A stretch of DNA of 5,308 nucleotides from Treponema sp. (GTDB taxonomy: Bacteria; Spirochaetota; Spirochaetia; Treponematales; Breznakiellaceae). This document shows, in pieces, positions 1-5,168 of the stretch (the first letter of the stretch is position 1; each line of letters begins with the position of its first letter). The stretch spans positions 1 to 5,308 of the forward strand of contig JAITQR010000212.1 in NCBI GenBank assembly GCA_031288815.1. The letters run 5' to 3'. A program made the translations under genes and the position numbers. The notes below the pieces were generated by a model, which was given only the letters and a program-made list of their open reading frames with translations, was not told the origin of the DNA and ran no database searches.

Positions 1-1257
1 GCCGGTGAAGATCTTGGGCACAAAGAAGGTGAGGATCAGGGCAAAGGCGTAACCGGGGATGAGGATCCACATGATGGGAATACCGGCAAGGATACGGGTC
101 ATGGTGATAGCCAGGGCGATGGCCATGCCGATGGCCAGCCCCCGGTTCATAACCTTGTGGCTTATCACCCCGCCGGAAATCTCCTCCACCTGCTTGTTGA
201 GCACGTGAACCGCCGGTTCCGCGGCTACGATAAAATAGCCGATCACCATGCTTAAAGGAACCAGGATCCACCTGAAAGGTGCCTCCCCGAGCCGGGAACC
301 CAGAAGCTGGCCCACCGGGATAAAGCCCACGTCCACCCCGGTAAGAAACACCACCAGTCCGATAAAGGTATAGACAAAGCCAACCGCGATACGGCCCAAC
401 TGGTGGCGCTTGTAGCGTCTGGTGAGGATCTGGAAGATCAGGAAAAAGACCACGATGGCCCCCAGGGCCATGGATACGTCCTTGGCGTAATGGGGAAGCT
501 CAAGGGCGAAATACTTTACCACTTCCCGGGAATTTTCCACCTGGGGCACGGTGAAACGGGCCGGATCGATGTTGTCCGGGTTGTTGAGAATCCCCAGAAT
601 CAGAACCGTCAGTATGGGGCCTATGCTGCACAGGGCCACCAGGCCGAAACTGTCGTCCTGGGAATTCCTGTCGCTGCGGATCGAGGCAACGCCGACCCCC
701 AGGGCCAGGATAAAGGGTACCGTCATCGGCCCGGTAGTGACCCCCCCGGAATCGAAAGCCACCGGGATAAAGGCGCCGGGGCTGAGACAGGAGATGATGA
801 ATACCCCCAGGTAGAACAGGAGCAGCAGGATCGAAAGGGGAATTTTAAACAGGGTCCGGAGTACCGCCAGAACCAGAAAAAAACCCACCCCGCAGGCAAC
901 CGTAAGGATCAACAGCGTCGCGGACACCATGGGGACCTGGCGGGCCAAAACCTGGAGATCCGGTTCCGCCACAGTGATAATAAAGCCCATGATAAAACTT
1001 ACCAGGATTGTCAGGATCAGACTGGAGGACTTGGTTAGCTGTATGCCTATGCCTTCCCCCATGGGCATCATGGCCATGTCCGCCCCCAGGGTAAAGAAAC
1101 CCATGCCGACGACAAGCAAGGCGGCCCCGGCCAGGAACATCAGGACGGTTCCGGCGGGCATGGGAACCAGTACGACACTCGCGATAAGCACTATCGCCGT
1201 GATGGGGAGTACCGAGCCGAAGGCCTCCATTATTTTTTCTTTTAAAACTTTACTCAT
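1..1257 (-). CDS. DUF1538 family integral membrane protein (3' end beyond left edge)
   Basis: Reading leftward from the ATG at 1257, the frame stays open for 419 codons and runs off the window. AGGA at 1264-1267 sits 6 nt before the start and favours this ATG over the next one at 1230. The protein is very hydrophobic, with roughly ten membrane segments in two repeats. Repeat 1 carries a membrane AEP motif (97-99) and the glycine-rich FDSGGVTTGPMTVP signature (168-181). Repeat 2 starts near residue 262 and has its AEP at 346-348; its own FD/WD-G signature should lie just past the edge, so about 80-100 residues are missing. These motifs match the uncharacterised DUF1538 membrane family, usually a two-repeat protein. 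It is divergent from, and paralogous to, the gene at 1411. Transport or channel function is inferred from the architecture and PII-like neighbour; the substrate is unknown. Confidence 0.85.
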   Translation of the reverse strand, partial: MSKVLKEKIMEAFGSVLPITAIVLIASVVLVPMPAGTVLMFLAGAALLVVGMGFFTLGADMAMMPMGEGIGIQLTKSSSLILTILVSFIMGFIITVAEPDLQVLARQVPMVSATLLILTVACGVGFFLVLAVLRTLFKIPLSILLLLFYLGVFIISCLSPGAFIPVAFDSGGVTTGPMTVPFILALGVGVASIRSDRNSQDDSFGLVALCSIGPILTVLILGILNNPDNIDPARFTVPQVENSREVVKYFALELPHYAKDVSMALGAIVVFFLIFQILTRRYKRHQLGRIAVGFVYTFIGLVVFLTGVDVGFIPVGQLLGSRLGEAPFRWILVPLSMVIGYFIVAAEPAVHVLNKQVEEISGGVISHKVMNRGLAIGMAIALAITMTRILAGIPIMWILIPGYAFALILTFFVPKIFTG

Positions 1258-1273
1258 CCCAATTCCTGATGAG

Positions 1274-1322
1274 ATTATACCCGGTTTTCCAAAAAAGCAT
1301 AGGGCTCAAAGTATGAATTATA
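1274..1322 (-). promoter_or_regulatory. Candidate -10 boxes for the leftward DUF1538 gene
   Basis: Two exact TATAAT hexamers occur on the minus strand, at 1279-1274 and 1322-1317. The proximal one would start transcription about 10 nt before the ATG, almost at the Shine-Dalgarno site, which is very short. The distal one would give a leader of about 50 nt and is more comfortable. Neither has a convincing TTGACA-like -35 at 16-18 bp, so an activator or a non-sigma-70 promoter cannot be excluded. The region is much AT-richer than the flanking genes. Confidence 0.35.
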
Positions 1323-1347
1323 TGAAAACCTATTGCATATTCTTGGT

Positions 1348-1377
1348 TTGTATTTTTTATTATGAGGTTATTATACT
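1348..1377 (+). promoter_or_regulatory. Candidate promoter for the rightward DUF1538 gene
   Basis: TATACT at 1372-1377 is a good -10 box. TTGTAT at 1348-1353 lies 18 bp upstream and is a poor -35 (TTG matches). Transcription would begin around 1384, giving a leader of about 27 nt before the GTG start. The -10 overlaps the inverted repeat at 1361-1381, as expected if a repressor binds there. Identified by eye only. Confidence 0.35.
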
Positions 1378-1381
1378 CATA
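1361..1381. promoter_or_regulatory. Inverted repeat over the -10 region (possible operator)
   Basis: TATGAG (1361-1366) and CTCATA (1376-1381) form a perfect 6-bp inverted repeat with a 9-bp spacer that contains most of the candidate -10 box. A direct repeat of TTATTAT (1357-1363 and 1368-1374) with an 11-bp period, about one helical turn, overlaps it. A related minus-strand string, GTATAAT followed by CTCAT, occurs near the opposite gene's start (1280-1269), so one regulator could see both promoters. Short AT-rich dyads are common by chance. Confidence 0.25.
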
Positions 1382-1395
1382 GCGGCTTCAAAAAC

Positions 1396-1401
1396 GAGGA
1401 G
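1396..1401 (+). promoter_or_regulatory. Shine-Dalgarno site deciding between TTG and GTG start
   Basis: GAGGAG lies 6 nt before TTG at 1408 and 9 nt before GTG at 1411. The two codons are adjacent and in frame, so the choice changes the protein by one residue. I use GTG because it is generally the commoner alternative start; TTG at 1408 is equally allowed by spacing. Confidence 0.6.
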
Positions 1402-1410
1402 ACGGATTTG

Positions 1411-3393
1411 GTGAATTTGAAAGAACGGTTCCTGCCCCGCAGGCGGAATCTGATTGTTCTGCCTTTGAACAAGATCCTTCTGATGGTCGGCTCCTACGCT
1501 CTCCAAAAAATCAGGCCCCAATTCAGGGCGGTGCTCCTGGTAAGCTTCTACCTTATCGCCGCCCAGTATTTTGTGCTCAGGGTATCGCCGCAGAGGGTCT
1601 TTCCCATCGCCGCCGGGGTGGGTATGGCGATTCTGGGGCTTTCGTTTTTTCTCGAAGGGCTTTTTCTGGGTATTATACCCCTGGGCGAGCAGTGCGGAAT
1701 GCGCCTGCCCGGGAAGATCGGCGCGGCCGGGGTAACGGTTTTTTCCATGGTTGTCGGAATTACCGCCACCCTCGCCGAGCCGGCCATAGCGATACTCCGG
1801 CAGCAGGGAAGCGTGATCCCCCCCTGGAACGCGCCGCTCCTCTACCTTTTGCTTAACCGGGGCTCATCCTGGCTTGTCGCCGCGATTGCCGCCGGGGTGG
1901 GGATTTCGGTGGTGCTGGGGGTTTACCGTTTTATGTTCGGCTGGCCCTTTAAGCCGCCGGTCTTTATTATTATACCCCTCCTGGTTGCCGTTAGCTGCGT
2001 GTTTGACGAAAACGAGGTTCTCCGTCTGGTGGTGAACCTTGCCTGGGACACGGGCGGGGCGGCTACCGGCGCCGTTACGGTACCGATTATCCTGTCCCTG
2101 GGCCTGGGGGTATCAAAAACCGGCGGAAAAAACTCGGACAGTTCGGGGCTGGGGCTGGTGACCCTTGCCTCCGCCCTGCCCGTCGCCGCCGTGCTCTTTC
2201 TGGCGGCCCTGATCGGCCCCCGGGTTCCGGAACCCTCCGGCGCGGCGGATTTCTTCTCGCCTTCGCCGGAACAGCGCGGAAAGGCCCTCTATGTGGCCGG
2301 CGGCGAAGAGGAACTGGTCAAAATGGCGGAAGCCGCGGTCTTAAAGGGCGATCTTTCGCCGGCCCTTTTTAGCGTTTCCTTTCCCGGCGGCAAGACGCCG
2401 GCCCCGGACGGAAAGGCCGGCGGAAATTTTTCGGTGTTTTCTTCCCGATCCCTGCTCGCGTCCCTGAAGGCCGCGGTGGTGGCGGTTCTGCCCCTTGCCC
2501 TGGCGCTGATCATCGCCATTGCCTGTATCGCCCGGGATCGGATCCGCAACCCCGATATCGCCGTACTGGGCATATTTTTTGTTACCGCCGGCATGTTCGC
2601 CCTCAACCTGGGGATGGAGGGAGGGATTACCGCCATAAGTTCCCAGACCGGCGCGTCCCTTACCCACACCTACCGGGAAATTTCCAACACGGAAAAGGCG
2701 CTCGTCCTGCACGGCGTTGACTCAAGCTCTATCTTTACCGTTCCGGACAAATCCGGCCCCCGGGAGTACATCTGGATTCCCGGCGAAAAGGGGCCGAAAC
2801 CGGAAAAATTTATCCCCGAATATCTGAACGGCGACATCTATACCCATATTCCGGTGGAAAGCGCCGTGTTTTCGGACTTCGGCAGGCTGGGCGCCTACCT
2901 GGCCATACTGGCCTTCGTTTTTTTCCTGGGTTTTTTCGCCATCTTCGCCGAACCCGCCCTGGCCGCCACCGCCGTTACGGTGGAGGAGATGACCACCGGT
3001 ACGTTCAAGCGGTCGAAACTCGTGATGATTGCCGCCATAGGGGTGGGTATCGGCATGGCCCTCGGTTTCGCCCGGGTGCTTTTCAGCAACATGCTCCCCG
3101 CCGGAGGCATCCATCTTTCCTGGATACTGGCCCCTTCTTACGCCCTGGCCCTGATCCTCACCGCCTTCGCGCCGGAGGATTTTTCCTCGATAGCCTGGGA
3201 CGTGGCCGGCATAGCCACCGGCCCTATCAGCGTTCCCATAATCATAACAACGGGACTGGGGCTTGGCGCCGATTCGCTCCGGGCGGACGGCGCTTTCGGC
3301 ATCGTGGCCACGGCGAGCGTCGTTCCGATTATTGCGGTTCTCGTGTCGGGTATTATCGACAAGCAGAAATCCAGGCGGGCGATAAAAGAATAG
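1411..3393 (+). CDS. DUF1538 family integral membrane protein, two repeats with an extra insertion
   Basis: This complete 660-aa membrane protein has a basic N-terminus (about ten Arg/Lys in the first 40 residues, probably cytoplasmic) followed by roughly 12-14 hydrophobic segments. It contains two DUF1538-type repeats. Repeat 1 (about 36-270) has AEP at 122-124 and AWDTGGAATGAVTVP at 211-225. Repeat 2 (about 350-650) has AEP at 513-515 and AWDVAGIATGPISVP at 595-609. Between them lies a hydrophilic linker (about 270-349). Repeat 2 also contains a polar stretch (about 415-493) that neither the first repeat nor the divergent paralogue has. The conserved membrane Glu and Asp plus glycine-rich segments suggest substrate or ion binding, but the family has no assigned function that I know of. 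A PII-like gene follows 176 nt downstream on the same strand, suggesting a PII-controlled transporter or channel. The start could instead be the TTG one codon earlier. Confidence 0.88.
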   Translation: MNLKERFLPRRRNLIVLPLNKILLMVGSYALQKIRPQFRAVLLVSFYLIAAQYFVLRVSPQRVFPIAAGVGMAILGLSFFLEGLFLGIIPLGEQCGMRLPGKIGAAGVTVFSMVVGITATLAEPAIAILRQQGSVIPPWNAPLLYLLLNRGSSWLVAAIAAGVGISVVLGVYRFMFGWPFKPPVFIIIPLLVAVSCVFDENEVLRLVVNLAWDTGGAATGAVTVPIILSLGLGVSKTGGKNSDSSGLGLVTLASALPVAAVLFLAALIGPRVPEPSGAADFFSPSPEQRGKALYVAGGEEELVKMAEAAVLKGDLSPALFSVSFPGGKTPAPDGKAGGNFSVFSSRSLLASLKAAVVAVLPLALALIIAIACIARDRIRNPDIAVLGIFFVTAGMFALNLGMEGGITAISSQTGASLTHTYREISNTEKALVLHGVDSSSIFTVPDKSGPREYIWIPGEKGPKPEKFIPEYLNGDIYTHIPVESAVFSDFGRLGAYLAILAFVFFLGFFAIFAEPALAATAVTVEEMTTGTFKRSKLVMIAAIGVGIGMALGFARVLFSNMLPAGGIHLSWILAPSYALALILTAFAPEDFSSIAWDVAGIATGPISVPIIITTGLGLGADSLRADGAFGIVATASVVPIIAVLVSGIIDKQKSRRAIKE

Positions 3394-3394
3394 A

Positions 3395-3424
3395 GTTGTT
3401 CAGAAACTGAAGTTTCTGAACAAC
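3395..3424. repeat. Perfect 30-bp palindrome after the DUF1538 stop codon
   Basis: GTTGTTCAGAAACT (3395-3408), a 2-nt centre, and AGTTTCTGAACAAC (3411-3424) are perfect inverted arms; as RNA this gives about 13 bp with a TGAA tetraloop. It begins one nucleotide after the TAG stop. The stem is AT-rich and the plus strand downstream (AAGCGCTTAAAAA) has no T-run, so it is a poor intrinsic terminator. It is better described as a repeat-type palindrome, perhaps protecting or processing the mRNA 3' end. Confidence 0.8.
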
Positions 3425-3462
3425 AAGCGCTTAAAAACGGCAAAAGGCGAAGTATTTTGCAA

Positions 3463-3499
3463 GACTTGTTCGGAAACCAACCGGGTTATCGAACAAGTC
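3463..3499. repeat. Second inverted repeat, related to the first
   Basis: GACTTGTTCG (3463-3472) and CGAACAAGTC (3490-3499) are perfect 10-bp arms. Inside them AACC (3475-3478) pairs with GGTT (3484-3487) around a 5-nt loop, giving a long, slightly interrupted stem. The left arm and interior TTGTTCGGAAACC match TTGTTCAGAAACT of the first palindrome at all but two positions, so both seem to be copies of one element. No T-run follows. Confidence 0.75.
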
Positions 3500-3503
3500 C
3501 AAT

Positions 3504-3526
3504 GAACCGTTCGGAAAGCCCGGTTC
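3504..3526. repeat. Third, shorter inverted repeat with the same core
   Basis: GAACCG (3504-3509) and CGGTTC (3521-3526) are perfect 6-bp arms around TTCGGAAAGCC, which again carries the TTCGGAAA core seen at 3470-3476. It ends 43 nt before the PII-like gene's ATG. It may be a decayed copy of the same element; alone it would be weak evidence. Confidence 0.5.
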
Positions 3527-3569
3527 CCGGACTGCTCCGCTAAAAATAGAGGGCCTACAAGGAACGCTT

Positions 3570-4703
3570 ATGCAAGCTGATTTTTCGACCATTATTTGTG
3601 TCGCCGACGTGAATATTACGGAACTCCTGGACAGTATCCTTACCGATCTCGCGCTGCCGGAGGTTTTTGTATTCCGCGCCAAGCAGATGTCCCTGGCAGA
3701 TAAAAAGAGACTCTTCGGACTGCGCCCCACCACAAAGCTTGAGGAAAGCAGAGCCCTGTTCTACCGTTTCTATGTTCCCGCGAAATTTGAACAGGGCGTG
3801 ATGCGCCGTATCGCCGAGACGACCGATCTGAGAATGGGCGGACGGGGCTGCGTCTTTGCCATGCGGGGATTCATCCGGAGGGGAAGCCCGCTGGTTTTCG
3901 ACGAGGAAAAACTCGAAGCCCTCTGCGGCGCGGAGGACAAGCTTCCCCGGGAAGAGTACGCCCTCCTCTGCTGTACCGTATCCCGGGGCCTGGGGGAGTC
4001 TCTTTGCGCGGCGGTACTTGAACTTGGCGTTTGCGTGCCGGTTGTCTTTTTCGGTACCGGGGTGGGGCTTCGGGACAAGCTGGGGCTGCTGCGGATAACC
4101 ATTCCGGTGGAGAAGGAGATCATCTGGTTCCTGGTTCCCCGTTCCGACGCCGAGCTGGTGGAAAAAACCCTTATCCCCCGGGCGCGGCTTGACGTTCCCG
4201 GCAACGGTTTCCTTTACAAGGTCTTTGTCCACGCCCCGGTGGTGAACCTTCGGGTAAGGCAGGGTAAAAGGGTACACGCGGCGACCATGGAGCAGGTAAT
4301 CGCCGCCCTTGACGAGGTACAGGGATCGAGCAACTGGCGCAGGCTGGGAACAAAGGCCGGCGGATCACCGGAGGACAAAAACAAAACCGGCGGCAAAAAG
4401 GGGCTTTTTTTCATTGGCGAGGAGGAGGAAGTCGATATATTCAGGAAAACTGCCATGGAAAACGGGGCGCGGGGCGCGACGCTTAACTACCTTGAGATGC
4501 GATCCTACAGCGCCGTTGTCCAGGGGCAGACCATGGAGTCCCACTCCCGGGAATTCTGCGACATTATCGTCCCTTCGGAGGTGGTGGAAAATATCGTAAA
4601 GCGTATTGAGGAAACACCGCTGCTGGACAGCGGCCGCTCCTGCATGCTCAAGGTGCTTTCCGCCGAAACGCCGGTTTCTTTCAGCCGTCCGCCCCGGGGA
4701 TAA
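3570..4703 (+). CDS. Triple PII-like (GlnB-fold) domain regulatory protein
   Basis: This 377-aa soluble protein has three tandem units of about 100 residues. Domain 2 (about 128-225) resembles PII-family regulators seen beside DUF1538 genes: FGTG at 161-164, EKEI at 181-184, and PGNGF at 210-214. Domains 1 (about 5-105) and 3 (about 276-368) align to it. Each has a hydrophobic strand ending in VP (69-70, 189-190, 334-335), a helix, then a Gly-containing turn 21-22 residues later (GRG 91-93, GNG 211-213, GRS 355-357) and a final strand. Domains 1 and 3 lack the FGTG and EKE elements and look degenerate. A polar Gly/Lys-rich linker (about 251-277) precedes domain 3. PII proteins are homotrimers that bind nucleotides or metabolites and gate transporters, so this may be a single-chain pseudotrimer acting on the upstream DUF1538 protein. 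ATG at 3570 has AAGGA at 3559-3563, 6 nt upstream. Ligand and partner are inferred. Confidence 0.75.
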   Translation: MQADFSTIICVADVNITELLDSILTDLALPEVFVFRAKQMSLADKKRLFGLRPTTKLEESRALFYRFYVPAKFEQGVMRRIAETTDLRMGGRGCVFAMRGFIRRGSPLVFDEEKLEALCGAEDKLPREEYALLCCTVSRGLGESLCAAVLELGVCVPVVFFGTGVGLRDKLGLLRITIPVEKEIIWFLVPRSDAELVEKTLIPRARLDVPGNGFLYKVFVHAPVVNLRVRQGKRVHAATMEQVIAALDEVQGSSNWRRLGTKAGGSPEDKNKTGGKKGLFFIGEEEEVDIFRKTAMENGARGATLNYLEMRSYSAVVQGQTMESHSREFCDIIVPSEVVENIVKRIEETPLLDSGRSCMLKVLSAETPVSFSRPPRG

Positions 4704-4728
4704 GGCAACGCGCGCGCTTGCCATTTTA
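4704..4728 (+). terminator. Possible intrinsic terminator after the PII-like gene
   Basis: GGCAA (4704-4708) and TTGCC (4718-4722) form a short stem around a GC-only loop region, immediately followed by ATTTTA. It begins right after the TAA stop. The stem is only 5 bp, perhaps lengthened by pairing within the CG run, and the T-run is four bases, so termination would be partial at best. The position supports the end of the DUF1538/PII unit here. Confidence 0.4.
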
Positions 4729-4736
4729 GACGCTTA

Positions 4737-4762
4737 TTAGTATTATCAATTCAGTAATCTAA
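4737..4762. promoter_or_regulatory. AT-rich imperfect dyad upstream of the NifU-like gene
   Basis: TTAG-T-ATTA (4737-4745) is mirrored by TAAT-CTAA (4755-4762) around an AT-rich centre, with a one-base offset between arms. TAATCT at 4755-4760 could be a -10 box, though no good -35 is seen. A regulator site or promoter is plausible here because this is the only AT-rich stretch between the two genes. No known Fe-S or iron regulator consensus is clearly matched. Confidence 0.25.
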
Positions 4763-4772
4763 GTGTCGCGGG

Positions 4773-4801
4773 CTTTTAAGAGTCATGTCTTTTAAAAGTC
4801 A
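4773..4801 (+). repeat. Tandem direct repeat CTTTTAA(G/A)AGTCA in the NifU-like gene leader
   Basis: CTTTTAAGAGTCA (4773-4785) and CTTTTAAAAGTCA (4789-4801) match at 12 of 13 positions with a 16-bp period. The second copy contains the perfect palindrome CTTTTAAAAG (4789-4798). The pair lies 27-55 bp before the ATG, downstream of the candidate promoter. It could be an operator, or fold in the leader RNA with flanking GGC (4771-4773) and GCC (4803-4805). Confidence 0.5.
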
Positions 4802-4827
4802 GGCCAAGGATTTTTAAGGAGAAAGAC

Positions 4828-5052
4828 ATGTTTGAGGAGCAAGTTAAGTCCGCTCTCGATAATGTACGGCCTTCCCTCCAGGCGGACGGCGGGGATGTGG
4901 AATTTGTGTCGGTTTCCGATGACGGGACTGTTTCGGTTAAGCTTACCGGCGCTTGCGGGGGCTGCCCCATGGCCCAGATGACCCTGAAGATGGGCATAGA
5001 AAACTACCTCAAGAAGGAAGTACCCCAGGTTACCGCGGTGGTCGGGGTCTAA
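4828..5052 (+). CDS. NifU-like C-terminal (Nfu-type) iron-sulfur cluster scaffold protein
   Basis: This 74-aa protein is a complete stand-alone Nfu domain, the module found at the C-terminus of NifU and NfuA. Landmarks are the N-terminal helix, LQADGGDVEFVSV (17-29), LTGACGGCPMAQMTL (39-53) with the cluster-binding CxxC at Cys43 and Cys46, and the closing VPQVTAVVGV. Family members assemble or carry a [4Fe-4S] cluster bridged between two subunits and pass it to cytoplasmic apo-proteins. Length and motif spacing look normal and nothing is missing. AAGGAG at 4816-4821, 6 nt before the ATG, fixes the start. It follows the PII-like gene by 124 nt with a possible terminator and its own repeats in between, so it is probably transcribed separately. 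The client protein is unknown; the downstream dehydrogenase family normally uses zinc, not Fe-S. Confidence 0.93.
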   Translation: MFEEQVKSALDNVRPSLQADGGDVEFVSVSDDGTVSVKLTGACGGCPMAQMTLKMGIENYLKKEVPQVTAVVGV

Positions 5053-5073
5053 CCTTAGTTTCCTCCCCGTAAA

Positions 5074-5136
5074 CCGCCAAAACAGGGCGGATGGACTTTG
5101 ATGGGGCCGCCGGAATCCGCTGGTTTTGGAACCGGC
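5074..5136 (+). other. Weak hairpins in the spacer after the NifU-like gene
   Basis: CCGCC (5074-5078) pairs with GGCGG (5086-5090) around a 7-nt loop. GCTGGTT (5119-5125) pairs with AACCGGC (5130-5136) around TTGG, with one G-T wobble. Neither is followed by a T-run, so intrinsic termination is doubtful. They may affect readthrough into the dehydrogenase gene; no convincing promoter was found here. Confidence 0.3.
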
Positions 5137-5168
5137 TCCCTGATATGATTCGTCAAGGAGGAGGAATT

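Noticed and set aside
403..1038. Plus-strand open frame of 211 codons opposite the leftward DUF1538 gene
   Set aside because: Its translation is low-complexity and polar (rich in Gln, Gly, Asp and His), with no domain. The opposite strand encodes a clear membrane protein family with a ribosome binding site and continues to the window edge.
2289..3114. Several minus-strand open frames inside the rightward DUF1538 gene
   Set aside because: They are antisense shadows of a GC-rich membrane-protein gene, with basic or His/Gly-rich translations and no domain resemblance.
3395..3424. Rho-independent terminator after the DUF1538 gene
   Set aside because: The stem is strong, but the plus strand after it reads AAGCGCTTAAAAA with no T-run, and related palindromes recur downstream; a repeat element is a better reading.
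3395..3526. CRISPR-like or attachment-site reading of the repeated palindromes
   Set aside because: There are only two or three diverged, unevenly spaced copies of unequal length, no uniform spacers, and no cas or integrase gene in the window.
3555..4277. Minus-strand open frame of 240 codons opposite the PII-like gene
   Set aside because: It overlaps the PII-like gene almost wholly, its translation has no recognisable domain, and the plus-strand frame shows triplicated internal homology that would not arise by chance.
5141..5149. Extended -10 promoter (TGATATGAT) before the dehydrogenase gene
   Set aside because: It would start transcription at about 5156, inside the Shine-Dalgarno sequence, and has no acceptable -35.
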